The notes under the pieces: model-generated | The model's input: the letters and a program-made list of their open reading frames with translations, nothing else | The model's database searches: none | What the model was told of the DNA's origin: nothing | Part shown: one piece after another, positions 31,810 to 41,605 of the stretch | Layout of the letters: each line of letters starts with the position of its first letter | Position numbering within the stretch: position 1 is the first letter of the stretch | Made by a program: the position numbers and the translations under genes | Origin: Rahnella ecdela | Lineage (GTDB): Bacteria; Pseudomonadota; Gammaproteobacteria; Enterobacterales; Enterobacteriaceae | Assembly (NCBI RefSeq): GCF_019049625.1 | Contig: NZ_JAFMOY010000124.1 | Span: forward strand, 111,605 to 175,604 | DNA length: 64,000 bases | Direction: 5' to 3'

Positions 31810-33444
31810 TCAATGCTTCAGGATGAACATTTCCTGACTATAAGCCACGTCTTCCGGATTGGTGATCGGGTATCCTTTCACCCACGGCTTAATTAAACGC
31901 CCGTTGGTGTACTGATAAATCGGCGCAATCGGAGCCTGCGTAGCGATGATTTGCTCGGCTTTGTTGTAATCGTCGTTGCGGCGCGCCTCGCTGGTTTCAC
32001 GGCTGGCGTCAGCAATCACTTTGTCGTATTCCGCACTGCTGAATTTGCTGATGTTACCGTTATGCGTGGAAGTCAGCAGCGACAGGAACGTCGAAGCTTC
32101 GTTGTAATCGCCGACCCAGGAAGCGCGGATCACATCAAAATTGCCGGTGTTGCGGCTGTCGATGTACGTCTTCCATTCCTGATTAACCAGCTTAACATCC
32201 GCACCCAGTGTCTTTTTCCACATCGAGGCCACCGCGATGGCAATTTTCTGATGGCTTTCGGACGTGTTGTACAGCAGCGTCAGATGCAACGGTTTAGACG
32301 GCCCGTAACCCGCCGCCGCAAGCAGGCTTTTCGCCTGTGCGTTCAGCTCTTCCTGCGAATATTGTTGCAGCTCACTTTCCACCGGTTTGAAACCGTTGGT
32401 AACGTCAGGGGTAAAGCGCCACGCCGGTTTTTCGCCAGTGCCCAGCACTTTTTCGGCGATAATTTTACGGTCAATGCTCAGGGAAAGCGCCTGGCGCACG
32501 CGGGCGTCGTCGGTTGGTGCGCGACGAGTGTTGAAAGCGTAATAATAAGTGCCGAGCTGATATGGCGTATAAACCTGTCCCGGTAAATCATGCGTCAGCA
32601 TTCTGTACTGATCTTTCGGGAATGATTCGGTGATATCAATATCGTTGGCCAGATAGCGTTTAGTGGCGTTGGACTCTTTATTGATCGGCACGAAAGTGAC
32701 TTTGGTCAGCACGGTATGCGCGTGGTCCCAGTAATGCGGATTGGGTACCAGCACCAGTTTTTCATTCACCACGCGGTCTTTGAGCACAAACGCGCCGTTA
32801 CCGACCAAATTGCCCGGCTTGGTCCAGTCATTGCCAAACTTTTCTACCGTGGCTTTGTGCACCGGAAACAGGCTGAAATTCGCCAGCAGACTGACAAAAT
32901 AAGGCACCGGTTTATCCAGCGTGACGCGCAAAAGTGTCGGGCTGACGGCGGTCACACCCAATTTATCGACGGGCATTTTCCCGGCGATGATGGCATCTGC
33001 GTTAGCAATTCCGGCCAGTGCGGCAAACCAGGCACCGGTCGAGGAACCTTTTGGATCAACCAGACGCTGCCAGCTGTAGACAAAATCCTGCGCCGTGACC
33101 GGATCCCCATTCGACCATCTGGCATCTTTGCGCAGGGTGAAAAGGAATACCTGGTTGTTTTGGTTTTGCCAGCTTTCGGCAACACCCGGCACACTCTTAC
33201 CGGTCGCGTCCTGATTCACCAGGCCTTCGAATAAATCGCGGGCAACCTGTGCCTCAGGCAAACCCACGACCCTGGACGGATCCAGCGAAGCGGGTTCATC
33301 TTTAATGTGGCGGACAATTTCCTGTTTTGCCGCGAGCTGCGTACCGGCGGGAACCTGAGCGGCGATAGCCTGACCGAGAGTCAGAGCTACCAGCGCAGCG
33401 CATACGGAATAGGATAAAAGCGGAAATGATTTTCCCTGCGGCAT
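31810..33444 (-). CDS. mppA: Periplasmic murein-tripeptide / oligopeptide binding protein MppA
   Basis: A 544-residue extracellular solute-binding protein family 5 (OppA/MppA). A Sec signal peptide covers about 1-29 (cleavage near AIAAQ), and the core shows the family signatures VGNGAFVLKDRV, YYAFNTRRAPTDDARVRQALSLSIDR. It binds murein tripeptide or oligopeptides for the Opp permease; OppA itself is an alternative. Neighbours ycjG and tpx favour mppA by synteny with E. coli. CAGGAG lies 6 bases before ATG. Confidence 0.85.
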   Translation of the reverse strand: MPQGKSFPLLSYSVCAALVALTLGQAIAAQVPAGTQLAAKQEIVRHIKDEPASLDPSRVVGLPEAQVARDLFEGLVNQDATGKSVPGVAESWQNQNNQVFLFTLRKDARWSNGDPVTAQDFVYSWQRLVDPKGSSTGAWFAALAGIANADAIIAGKMPVDKLGVTAVSPTLLRVTLDKPVPYFVSLLANFSLFPVHKATVEKFGNDWTKPGNLVGNGAFVLKDRVVNEKLVLVPNPHYWDHAHTVLTKVTFVPINKESNATKRYLANDIDITESFPKDQYRMLTHDLPGQVYTPYQLGTYYYAFNTRRAPTDDARVRQALSLSIDRKIIAEKVLGTGEKPAWRFTPDVTNGFKPVESELQQYSQEELNAQAKSLLAAAGYGPSKPLHLTLLYNTSESHQKIAIAVASMWKKTLGADVKLVNQEWKTYIDSRNTGNFDVIRASWVGDYNEASTFLSLLTSTHNGNISKFSSAEYDKVIADASRETSEARRNDDYNKAEQIIATQAPIAPIYQYTNGRLIKPWVKGYPITNPEDVAYSQEMFILKH

Positions 33445-33577
33445 AAATTCTCCTGAACGGACAAAGGGCTACGCCCTGAAACATTCAGGAGTTTTATCAT
33501 TACCTGCCGCAATCCCCTATAAGAAATCGTTACAGATTTGCCTTCGCGCACAAAACCGCAGCAGCAGGAGATAAAAT

Positions 33578-34555
33578 TCAGGCGGAACCGGCGATATCAA
33601 TACCGCCGCAATGAAACTTCAGTGCAGGTTCGACATCCTGCGCCAACCAGGTTGGGCCATCGAGATCGACAAATTTTGCGCCTGCAGTAAGCACCAGTGC
33701 GGCGCGAATGGCGCGCGATGTACACAACATACAGCCGAGCATGATATCAAACCCCGTTTCACGCGCCGCCTGCGCCAGCAGAAGTGCGCCGGTCAGACCG
33801 CCGGTTTTATCCAGCTTAATGTTGATCATTTCATAGCGATTTTTCAGTGCAGGCAAACCTTCGACTGTGTGACAGCTTTCATCAGCGCAGATCGGCAGAG
33901 GATGAATGAAGTTTTCCAGTGCGGAATCTTCACCTGCCGGAAGCGGTTGTTCGAGCATCAGAATGCCTAAATCGGCCAGCAACTGACAGCGCGCAGCCAG
34001 TCCGTCGCTTTGCCAGGCTTCGTTGGCATCGACAATCAGCGAGGCATTCGGAACAGCGGCGCGAACAGCCACCAGCCTTTCGGCGATCAGGCGGTCGTCG
34101 AGTTTAATTTTCAGCAATGTCGCGCCCTGCTTTTGCAGCGCCAGTGCCGCCTGAGCCATCTCCTCAGGAGTACCGATGCTGACAGTCTGCGCCATGCTGA
34201 CCGACGCCAGAGGTTGGGTATCGGTCATCTGCCACAAACTCAGGCCGCGGGTCTGAGATTCCAGGTTCCACAACGCGCAGTCGAGTGCGTTCCGCGCAGC
34301 ACCGGGTGGCAGCAAATGTTGCAATTGTTCGCGACTGGCACCTCGCTCAATGGCCGTCACCACGCTGGCGATTTGTGCCATTACGGAGCTTTCGCTTTCG
34401 TCATAACGCGGATAAGGCGTGCATTCACCAATACCGCGAATACCATTTTCTTCGATTTCAACTGCCACAACGCGGGCTTCGGTACGGGTTCCGCGGGAAA
34501 TCACGAACGGCGTATGTAACGGCCAGGCTTGCGGATAAAAGCGAACACTTCTCAT
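33578..34555 (-). CDS. ycjG: L-Ala-D/L-Glu epimerase
   Basis: A 325-residue enolase-superfamily epimerase. The catalytic KxK (LLKIKLDD), the metal ligands in VDANEAW, LEQPL and ADESCH, and the catalytic lysine of IKLDKTGG are all visible. It converts the L-Ala-D-Glu dipeptide released from murein to L-Ala-L-Glu, so the fragment can be used as amino acids. The frame opens at 34588, but ATG 34555 (MRSVRFYP) follows AAAGGAA at 6 bases. Its order with mppA and tpx is as in E. coli; murein recycling links it with mppA. Confidence 0.92.
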   Translation of the reverse strand: MRSVRFYPQAWPLHTPFVISRGTRTEARVVAVEIEENGIRGIGECTPYPRYDESESSVMAQIASVVTAIERGASREQLQHLLPPGAARNALDCALWNLESQTRGLSLWQMTDTQPLASVSMAQTVSIGTPEEMAQAALALQKQGATLLKIKLDDRLIAERLVAVRAAVPNASLIVDANEAWQSDGLAARCQLLADLGILMLEQPLPAGEDSALENFIHPLPICADESCHTVEGLPALKNRYEMINIKLDKTGGLTGALLLAQAARETGFDIMLGCMLCTSRAIRAALVLTAGAKFVDLDGPTWLAQDVEPALKFHCGGIDIAGSA

Positions 34556-34673
34556 AGCAGTTCCTTTGGTTATGCATAATGGATACAACTATTTAGCAAT
34601 TATTATATATCCAACTTACAATTGTTACCCTAAACTGAAAGCCGTTTGACTCCAATGGACATAGGAAATAATC

Positions 34674-35177
34674 ATGACCCAGACAGTACACTTTCAGAGC
34701 AACCCGGTAAGCGTTGCAGGCAAAATCCCGCAAAAAGGCGACGTTGCCAAGCCTTTCAGCCTGGTCGCAAAAGACCTTTCTGATGTCAGCCTGAGCAGCT
34801 TCGCAGGCAAGCGTAAAGTCCTGAACATTTTCCCAAGCATTGATACCGGCGTTTGCGCGACATCAGTGCGTAAATTCAACCAACTGGCTGGCGAAATTGA
34901 GAACACCGTTGTTCTGTGTATTTCTGCTGACCTGCCATTCGCACAGTCACGTTTTTGTGGCGCGGAAGGCCTGTCTAACGTGGTCACTCTGTCGACCCTG
35001 CGTGGCGGTGATTTCAAATCCGACTACGGCGTGGGCATCACCGATGGCGCACTGTCTGGCCTGACTGCACGTGCTGTCGTGGTTCTGGATGGTCAGGACA
35101 ACGTGCTGTACAGCGAGCTGGTGAATGAAATCACCACCGAACCTGACTACGAATCTGCACTGGCTGTTCTGAAGTAA
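34674..35177 (+). CDS. tpx: Thiol peroxidase Tpx
   Basis: A 167-residue atypical 2-Cys peroxiredoxin. The peroxidatic C61 is in TGVCATSV and the resolving C95 in SRFCGAEG, the same spacing as in E. coli Tpx. It reduces lipid and hydrogen peroxides in the periplasm-facing/cytosolic pool with thioredoxin. It is divergent from ycjG, and a strong hairpin follows. Confidence 0.95.
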   Translation: MTQTVHFQSNPVSVAGKIPQKGDVAKPFSLVAKDLSDVSLSSFAGKRKVLNIFPSIDTGVCATSVRKFNQLAGEIENTVVLCISADLPFAQSRFCGAEGLSNVVTLSTLRGGDFKSDYGVGITDGALSGLTARAVVVLDGQDNVLYSELVNEITTEPDYESALAVLK

Positions 35178-35202
35178 TTTCAGCGTCTGCAGACAACAGA
35201 TG

Positions 35203-35238
35203 AAAAAAAAGCAACGGAGCAATCCGTTGCTTTTTTAT
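35203..35238. terminator. Bidirectional terminator between tpx and tyrR
   Basis: AAAAAAGCAACGGA-GCAA-TCCGTTGCTTTTTT is a perfect 14-bp stem with A and T tracts on both sides, so it can end both convergent transcripts. Confidence 0.88.
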
Positions 35239-35261
35239 TAGGGCTGACCCGCAAATGCGAA

Positions 35262-36836
35262 TTACTCTTCGCTTTCGCCGGTTTCTCCGCGACGGCTGCT
35301 GAGGCCGTATTCACGCAGTTTATTGGCGATGGCCGTATGTGAGACGCCCAGACGCTTCGCCAGTTTACGCGTGCTTGGATAAGTACGATAAAGACGGGTC
35401 AGCACGGAGCGTTCGAAACGTTTGCTGATATCGTCAAGTGAACCGTTCAGGGCTTCTTCGCCAATCGTCACTTCAGCGTCAAAGTCCGGCAGAACGATAT
35501 CCTGCGGGCGCAGTTCGCCGCCTTCCAGCTGTGTCAGTGCGCGATAAATCGCATTTTTGAGCTGACGGACGTTTCCCGGCCAGCCGTAATGCGTCAGATA
35601 GTTTGCCAGCTGCGACGACAGTTTTGGTCGCGGCATGCCCTGTTCATCGGAGAAGCGCGCCACAAACAGCTCAGTCAGTGGCATTACATCGGCAGGACGC
35701 TCGCGCAGCGGCGGTAACGTCAGGCTCAGCACGTTGAGGCGATAATACAAATCCTCACGGAATTCGCCGCGCTGCACCAGCTCCACCAGGTTTTTCTGCG
35801 TCGCGCACATCACGCGCACATCCACTTTCACCTCATGCTCTTCACCCACGCGACGGAATGTCCCGTCATTGAGGAATCGCAGCAGTTTGATCTGCATTCT
35901 CGGCGACATTTCACCGATTTCATCGAGCAGCACCGAGCCGCCGTTTGCCTGCTCGAAAAAGCCTTTTTTGCCTTCCAGCGCATTCGGATACGCACCGGCG
36001 GCATAACCAAACAGTTCGCTTTCTACCACATCGTCCGGCAGCGACGCACAGTTCAGGCCGAGGAAGGGCTTTTTGCCACGAGCGCTGCGCACATGACAGG
36101 CGTGAGCCAGCAAATCTTTGCCGGTGCCGGTATCACCGACAATCAGCAGCGGCGCATCCAGCATCGCGAGTTTGCGCGCCTGATCCAATACGTGACGCAT
36201 TTTGGTACTGACCGCGACAATGTGGTCGAATTCGCTGTCATCGTTGACCGTTAAGTCCTGCAACTGGCGCCCCATGCGCGCAGCCGATTTGAGCATGACG
36301 ACAGCACCGGCAATCCCGCCTTTTTCGTTCTCGTCATCCACATGGATTGGCGTGAGATCCATCAGAAAATCCTGGCTGCGGATCACAATACGTTCGGTGT
36401 GCGGCTGGGCGTTGTCGCTTTCAAGCCAGCGCGTGACGTTGTAACTGGTGATCAGGCTCGCCGCCGTCGCATTGCGAATTTTATCTTCATCGAGTTCAAA
36501 CAACGCCATCGCCGCCGGGTTGGCCTGCTCGACTTTGCCTTTCATATCAATGGAAAAAACCGGTTCCGGCATGGAAACCAGTAAAGCGCGTAACGCCCGA
36601 TGCTCCCGCTCAGAAGGCATGAACGATACGGTACGGACATCTGTCACACCGTCGATACGGCGGATTTCAGCCATCAGGGCGCGAAAAGTGTCAAAATCCA
36701 GTTGGGAAAAATTCAGGTAAATGCGGCCAATCGAGGCAATCTCGATACCGCGTAAATCAATACTGCGTAAAACCAGTAAATCGAGGAGTTCACGGGTGAG
36801 ACCCAGGCGGTCTTCGCAAAAAACTTCCAGACGCAT
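35262..36836 (-). CDS. tyrR: Transcriptional regulator TyrR
   Basis: A 524-residue regulator of aromatic amino-acid genes. The ACT domain is at about 1-75, a PAS domain near 80-120, the AAA+ domain has Walker A GDTGTGKDL and DEIGEM, and the C-terminal HTH reads STRKLAKRLGVSHTAIANKLR. The frame opens at 36899 but the conserved start is MRLEVFCED at 36836. Compared with E. coli TyrR it carries extra residues GAYPNAL just after the ELFGYA motif, where sigma-54 activators have GAFTGA. Length is 11 residues more than in E. coli. Confidence 0.94.
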   Translation of the reverse strand: MRLEVFCEDRLGLTRELLDLLVLRSIDLRGIEIASIGRIYLNFSQLDFDTFRALMAEIRRIDGVTDVRTVSFMPSEREHRALRALLVSMPEPVFSIDMKGKVEQANPAAMALFELDEDKIRNATAASLITSYNVTRWLESDNAQPHTERIVIRSQDFLMDLTPIHVDDENEKGGIAGAVVMLKSAARMGRQLQDLTVNDDSEFDHIVAVSTKMRHVLDQARKLAMLDAPLLIVGDTGTGKDLLAHACHVRSARGKKPFLGLNCASLPDDVVESELFGYAAGAYPNALEGKKGFFEQANGGSVLLDEIGEMSPRMQIKLLRFLNDGTFRRVGEEHEVKVDVRVMCATQKNLVELVQRGEFREDLYYRLNVLSLTLPPLRERPADVMPLTELFVARFSDEQGMPRPKLSSQLANYLTHYGWPGNVRQLKNAIYRALTQLEGGELRPQDIVLPDFDAEVTIGEEALNGSLDDISKRFERSVLTRLYRTYPSTRKLAKRLGVSHTAIANKLREYGLSSRRGETGESEE

Positions 36837-36912
36837 CAGTGTTGACCTTTTTCTGCCGGTGCGGAAATCGCTGTAGCCATAATACTCTTTCATGTACACG
36901 GGAAGAAGAGAC

Positions 36913-36930
36913 TGTCACGAAAAGTTGACA
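36913..36930. promoter_or_regulatory. Candidate TyrR box upstream of tyrR
   Basis: TGTCA-N8-TGACA is a perfect inverted repeat with the size of a TyrR box (TGTAAA-N6-TTTACA) but not its exact letters. It lies 77-94 bases upstream of the tyrR start, and E. coli tyrR is autoregulated. Speculative. Confidence 0.35.
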
Positions 36931-37102
36931 AAATAATTCGCCGAATGAAATCCATTTGCCATGATTTTCAGGCAGACGTTTTGCTTTTACAGACGTTTAT
37001 TCTGGCCACCACCATCACATCATCCTTCATCGTGATTTCGCCATTACGCCCTTTTTCTGCTACTATCGCGCTTCTGATTTCATCGCCAAATGGTTCCCGA
37101 CT

Positions 37103-37912
37103 ATGAAGTTCGTCTCCTTTAATATCAATGGATTGCGCGCCCGCCCACATCAGCTTGCGGCAATTATCGAACAGCACCAGCCTGACGTTATCGGTTTGCA
37201 GGAAACTAAAGTTCACGACGATATGTTCCCGCTGGAAGATGTCAGCCAGTATGGTTATCACGTGTTTTATCACGGCCAGAAAGGCCATTACGGCGTTGCC
37301 ATGCTGACTAAGCAGGAACCGGTGGCTGTACGCCGTGGTTTCCCGGGTGACGATGAAGAGTCTCAGCGCCGTATCATCATGACTGACATCGAAACACCAC
37401 AGGGCATTCTGACTGTGATTAACGGTTATTTCCCGCAGGGCGAAAGCCGTGACCATCCGACCAAATTCCCGGCTAAAGAGAAGTTCTATCGTGATTTGCA
37501 GGATTACCTGACTACCAGCTTGTCCGTGAATAATCCGGTAGTGGTGATGGGTGATGTGAATATCAGCCCGACCGATCTGGACATTGGTATCGGCGAAGAC
37601 AGCCGTAAACGCTGGCTGCGTACCGGTAAATGTTCGTTCCTGCCGGAAGAACGTGAATGGATGGATCGCCTCAAAAGCTGGGGCTTAATTGATACCTTCC
37701 GCGCGGCGAACCCGGAAGCAGCCGATAAATTCTCGTGGTTTGATTACCGTTCACGCGGTTTTGATGAGAACCGTGGCCTGCGTATTGACCTGATCATGGC
37801 GAGTACGCCGCTGGCGGCACGCTGTAAGGCAACCGGTATCGATTACGATATCCGCGGGATGGAAAAGCCGTCTGACCATGCGCCAATCTGGGCGACGTTC
37901 GATTTGAAGTAA
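37103..37912 (+). CDS. xthA: Exodeoxyribonuclease III / AP endonuclease XthA
   Basis: A 269-residue ExoIII-family enzyme of base excision repair. N7 (FNING), E34 (GLQETKVHD), D and N in [14 protein letters not shown], and the C-terminal SDHAPIW all match the catalytic set of E. coli XthA. The stop codon TAA overlaps the nudG start by one base. In E. coli xthA and nudG lie in the same region with topB, as here. Confidence 0.95.
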   Translation: MKFVSFNINGLRARPHQLAAIIEQHQPDVIGLQETKVHDDMFPLEDVSQYGYHVFYHGQKGHYGVAMLTKQEPVAVRRGFPGDDEESQRRIIMTDIETPQGILTVINGYFPQGESRDHPTKFPAKEKFYRDLQDYLTTSLSVNNPVVVMGDVNISPTDLDIGIGEDSRKRWLRTGKCSFLPEEREWMDRLKSWGLIDTFRAANPEAADKFSWFDYRSRGFDENRGLRIDLIMASTPLAARCKATGIDYDIRGMEKPSDHAPIWATFDLK

Positions 37913-38313
37913 TGACCATGAAGACGATTGACGTGGTCGCCGCCCTGATAGAGCGTGAAGGCAAATTGCTGCTCGCCCGTCGGGACGCATCCAGCGATCA
38001 GGCCGGTTTATGGGAATTCCCTGGCGGAAAAGTGGAAGCCGGAGAAAGTCAGCCCGCCGCATTAGCACGTGAATTGCATGAAGAAATGGGCATCATGCCG
38101 ACAGTGGATGATTTTGTGACCACCAGCGAATTACAACAGTCTGCCCGGCTTATTTGTCTTCACGGCTGGCGGGTCAGCGGATTCACAGGGACGATTACGT
38201 TACACTGTCACTCTGAAATCTGCTGGGTATCGCCTGCCGACGTGCTGTCGTTTGATCTGGCACCGGCAGATATTCCATTGATCGAAGCGTATCTGGCGAA
38301 ATTTGCTTTCTGA
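37912..38313 (+). CDS. nudG: CTP/5-methyl-dCTP pyrophosphohydrolase NudG
   Basis: A 133-residue Nudix hydrolase. The box reads WEFPGGKVEAGESQPAALARELHEEMG; LAPADIPLIEA near the C-terminus is E. coli NudG text. It cleaves oxidised and methylated pyrimidine nucleotides (5-hydroxy-CTP, 2-hydroxy-dATP). It is translationally close-coupled to xthA: ATG 37912 shares a base with the xthA stop; ATG 37918 is an alternative. The xthA pairing fits a nucleotide-damage role. Confidence 0.9.
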   Translation: MTMKTIDVVAALIEREGKLLLARRDASSDQAGLWEFPGGKVEAGESQPAALARELHEEMGIMPTVDDFVTTSELQQSARLICLHGWRVSGFTGTITLHCHSEICWVSPADVLSFDLAPADIPLIEAYLAKFAF

Positions 38314-38329
38314 CGGGTGTATGCAAACA

Positions 38330-38368
38330 AAAAAAGGCGCGGAACTGGAAACAGTTCGCGCCTTTTCT
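38330..38368. terminator. Bidirectional terminator between nudG and ynjH
   Basis: Hairpin AAAAAGGCGCGGAACTG-GAAA-CAGTTCGCGCCTTTT with A and T tracts at both sides; it stands between convergent nudG and ynjH. Confidence 0.85.
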
Positions 38369-38391
38369 TTATCAGAAACCGTAAGAAAGCG

Positions 38392-38712
38392 TTATTTCTT
38401 CAACACTTCCCATTTGAGTTCATTGGTGCCGACCACGTTCGGGTCGCGTGAACATTGCAACACTACGCTGTCCGCCGTTACCACAGCGCCTTCGCTGTAA
38501 CTCTGGTTATTATAGATACAGCAGTTGTGGCAGGTCGGCGCACTGTTATTGTTGTTGCTGCCGCTGTTTTCCCAGATTTGCGGCGGCAGCGGCACCACGA
38601 CGTCCGCGCCGTTGCCGATATTGCTGCGGTTCGCCATCGCCGGTGCAGACAGCAGCACGGAACCAGCCAGTAACGCCATCAGCACATTTTTCAACAATAC
38701 GTTATTCATCAC
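38392..38712 (-). CDS. ynjH: YnjH (DUF1496) exported protein
   Basis: A 106-residue exported protein of unknown role. A signal peptide ends near APAMA; the mature part matches E. coli Ynj[37 protein letters not shown]. The CxxCC cluster suggests metal or disulphide chemistry. Its start overlaps the topB end by 11 bases, so it is probably translated by coupling. Confidence 0.85.
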   Translation of the reverse strand: MMNNVLLKNVLMALLAGSVLLSAPAMANRSNIGNGADVVVPLPPQIWENSGSNNNNSAPTCHNCCIYNNQSYSEGAVVTADSVVLQCSRDPNVVGTNELKWEVLKK

Positions 38713-40651
38713 TGTTTGCTTCCTTCCCTTTGGTGCTCGCTTTGCGGCGTTTGGGGGCGCTTTTGCCTTTCGCCGCAGCCCCCGCCGGTTTGGAAGGCAG
38801 ACTGCGGAATGCCGAAGACACCCGGTTCGTTTTGGCCTGCATGATGAGATTCTGCAACGTCACGACCAGCGGTTGCATGAAATCCTGATAACGGCAGCTC
38901 TTTTCACTGATACGCGTCAGCGTAGATTCCCAGTCAGCGGTCATATCTGGCCGCCCGGCAATGTCCGGCAGCGAGTGGATCAGTGCGCGCCCGGTATCGC
39001 TGGAATGAATATAACGCCCTTTCTTGTACAAAAATTCACGCCGGAACAACAGTTCGATAATCCCTGCACGCGTGGCTTCTGTACCCAAACCGTCGGTCGC
39101 ACGCAGGATTTTCTTCAGTTCTTTATCCTGAACAAAACGCGCAATCCCGGTCATGGCAGAAAGCAATGTGGCGTCGGTAAACGGCCGCGGCGGCTGGGTC
39201 TGGCGTTCCACCACTTCCCCGCGCTCGCACAGCAGTTCATCACCTTTGGCAACCACCGGCAGCGGCGTCCCTTCGTTTTCTTCGTCGCGCTCTTTGCTGC
39301 CCAACAACGTTCTCCAGCCAGCTTCCGCCAGGAAACGCGCCTTGGCGATAAACTTACCGCCCGCGATATCCAGATCGATAACGCATTTGCGGTACACCGC
39401 ATCCGGGCAAAACTGCATCAGATACTGACGCGCCACCAGGCCGTAAATCTTGCGTTCATCGTCGGTCAGATTCACGTTGCTGCTGCGTGCCGTCGGGATA
39501 ATCGCGTGGTGCGCATCGACCTTTTTATCGTCCCAGCAACGGTTACGGATATCGGTATCCACGACCGGTTGCGGCATCAGATCCGGGCGGTGAACGCTAA
39601 TGGCATTGAGGACGGAATGACGACCGGCAAAGTGCTCCTCCGGTAGATATCGGCTGTCTGAACGAGGATACGTAATCAATTTGTGCGTTTCATACAATTT
39701 CTGACAGATATCAAGAATTTGCTGAGCACTCAGACCAAAGGCTTTCGAGCCTTCAATCTGCAATGTGGAAAGCGAAAACGGCAGCGGCGCGATGTCATTC
39801 TCACGTTTATCATTATAGCCGGTAACCATCGCCGGTTGCCCGGCAATACGCGCCACCACGTGATCAGCCAGCGGACGATGCAACAAACGCCCTTCTTCAT
39901 CCTGATACGGCTCGCAGGAATCGCTCGGCTGCCACAGCGCCACAAAACGCTCATCGGCTGGCGTAATGATATGCGCTTTCACTTCAAAGAAATCTTTCGG
40001 CACGAAGTTTTCGATGTCTTCGTCACGGCGCACCACCAGCCCGAGCACCGGAGTCTGTACGCGGCCAACGGACAGGACGCCGTTGTAACCGGCATTGCGG
40101 CCAAGAATGGTGTAAGCCCTTGTCATGTTGATGCCGTAAAGCCAGTCGGCGCGGGCGCGGGCCAGTGCGGAAACACACAGCGGAATAAAATCGCGGTTGT
40201 CGCGCAGCCGGTCAATGGCACGCTCGACGGCCTGCGGATTGAGATCGTTAATCAGACAGCGCTGGGTCGCGTGGCGTTTTTCCGGCGTCAGCTCAAGATA
40301 ATCCAGCACTTCATCCACCAGCAATTGCCCTTCGCGATCCGGGTCACCGGCGTGGACGACCTGAGTTGCCTCAAGCAACAGGCGTTTAATCACATTGAGT
40401 TGTTTGGCGACGGAAGAACGCGGCTGAAGTTGCCACTTTTCGGGAATGATCGGTAAATCGGACAGAGACCAGCGCGCAAAGCGGCTGTCGTAGGCATCGG
40501 GCTGCGCCTGTTCAAGTAAGTGGCCGACGCACCAGGTCACGACCTGATCGTTGCCACAGGCAATATAACCGTCGCCCCGGCGATGAGGTTTAGGCAGGAC
40601 ATCCGCAATGGCGCGGGCAAGGCTGGGTTTTTCCGCAATGAACAAACGCAT
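38702..40651 (-). CDS. topB: DNA topoisomerase III
   Basis: A 649-residue type IA topoisomerase. The TOPRIM start [19 protein letters not shown] and [17 protein letters not shown], and the active-site tyrosine region [15 protein letters not shown], are typical. It decatenates replication intermediates. The C-terminal tail is basic ([17 protein letters not shown]). The 3-prime end overlaps ynjH. The E. coli neighbour selD is absent upstream, where only a 223-base gap leads to ydjA. Confidence 0.94.
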   Translation of the reverse strand: MRLFIAEKPSLARAIADVLPKPHRRGDGYIACGNDQVVTWCVGHLLEQAQPDAYDSRFARWSLSDLPIIPEKWQLQPRSSVAKQLNVIKRLLLEATQVVHAGDPDREGQLLVDEVLDYLELTPEKRHATQRCLINDLNPQAVERAIDRLRDNRDFIPLCVSALARARADWLYGINMTRAYTILGRNAGYNGVLSVGRVQTPVLGLVVRRDEDIENFVPKDFFEVKAHIITPADERFVALWQPSDSCEPYQDEEGRLLHRPLADHVVARIAGQPAMVTGYNDKRENDIAPLPFSLSTLQIEGSKAFGLSAQQILDICQKLYETHKLITYPRSDSRYLPEEHFAGRHSVLNAISVHRPDLMPQPVVDTDIRNRCWDDKKVDAHHAIIPTARSSNVNLTDDERKIYGLVARQYLMQFCPDAVYRKCVIDLDIAGGKFIAKARFLAEAGWRTLLGSKERDEENEGTPLPVVAKGDELLCERGEVVERQTQPPRPFTDATLLSAMTGIARFVQDKELKKILRATDGLGTEATRAGIIELLFRREFLYKKGRYIHSSDTGRALIHSLPDIAGRPDMTADWESTLTRISEKSCRYQDFMQPLVVTLQNLIMQAKTNRVSSAFRSLPSKPAGAAAKGKSAPKRRKASTKGKEANSDE

Positions 40652-40817
40652 CAGGCTATACCTGCCTGCGGGGTGATCGCTACAAAGATTTCCATTATCC
40701 CATCCTTCATTTCACTACGTCCTCATGATGCAGAGATGGCTATGTTAGCCGCTGGCGAAGCAATTAGTAAGACGGTTCGAAGGATCCGCGACGGTGGTCG
40801 CTCAAATAGGCAGCAAA

Positions 40818-40854
40818 AACCGGTTTTATCGGAAAAGCCCGATGAAAACCGGTT
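40818..40854 (-). terminator. Terminator after ydjA
   Basis: A long imperfect stem AACCGGTTTTATCGG with its complement (one bulge) is followed on the minus strand by TTTTTGC. It lies just downstream of ydjA. Confidence 0.7.
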
Positions 40855-40874
40855 AATTAACGAGCAGCTGAATT

Positions 40875-41426
40875 TTAGAAATGGGTCACAAAAGGCGTGC
40901 TGTCGGTCGGGATCACCTGAAGGCTCGCTTTCAGCTGCGGTGTGCCGAGATACAGGAAGCCGACAATTTTATCGTTCTCACCGCATTTGAAGGCCTTGCG
41001 AACATCCGCATGGTCAGTCCATGCGCCGGTACGCCAGATACCGTTGAAACCTTGCGCCAGCGCAGCCATCTGCATCGCCTGAACAGCACAACCGGCGGAA
41101 AGCAACTGTTCCCACTGCGGGACTTTCGGGCTTTCCTTGCAGGCCGCAATCACAGTAATGATTTGCGGGGCGCGAAGTGGCGCCTGCGTAGCTTTCTCGA
41201 TGGCCTTTTCATCCGCACCGTCTTTGATGGAAGCAGCCCGCAGTAATTCGCTGAAACGGGTCAGACCGTCGTTTTCAGCAATAACAAAACGCCACGGCTG
41301 CAAAGCACCGTGATCGGGTGCGCGCATACCGGCGTTAATGATGTTTTGCAGCGCCTCGCCTGCCGGAGCAGGAGCAGCCAGACGGGAAGCGGAACGGCGG
41401 TTAAGTAATAATTCCAAAGCGTCCAT
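40875..41426 (-). CDS. ydjA: Nitroreductase-family protein YdjA
   Basis: A 183-residue FMN enzyme. The FMN contacts RRSASRL near the N-terminus, [12 protein letters not shown] and NGIWRTGAW are E. coli YdjA text. It reduces nitroaromatics in vitro; the natural substrate is not known. It is convergent in order with topB but on the same strand, ending about 220 bases upstream of it. In E. coli selD follows ydjA; here it does not. Confidence 0.92.
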   Translation of the reverse strand: MDALELLLNRRSASRLAAPAPAGEALQNIINAGMRAPDHGALQPWRFVIAENDGLTRFSELLRAASIKDGADEKAIEKATQAPLRAPQIITVIAACKESPKVPQWEQLLSAGCAVQAMQMAALAQGFNGIWRTGAWTDHADVRKAFKCGENDKIVGFLYLGTPQLKASLQVIPTDSTPFVTHF

Positions 41427-41605
41427 TTTAATCTCCTGAGAATAATTGCTATTTACCTTACGTTAACATAGCAGCTACAGCTTTTTCCAACGCATCAGAT
41501 GCTTTCAGATAATGCGTCGTTGCCAAATTCTGACATGATTTAAAGCTGACTTTTTTCCGGCGTGTCATTAGGATAGCGGGACTTATCTGTCTTATTGGAG
41601 AGACC

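Noticed and set aside
36968..37456. 162-codon minus-strand frame overlapping xthA
   Set aside because: Covers the xthA N-terminus antisense; no domain recognised.
38525..39646. 373-codon plus-strand frame across ynjH and topB
   Set aside because: Both underlying genes are unmistakable; the antisense frame has no good ribosome-binding site or recognised domain.
39683..40456. 257-codon plus-strand frame inside topB
   Set aside because: Antisense shadow of topoisomerase III with no independent evidence.
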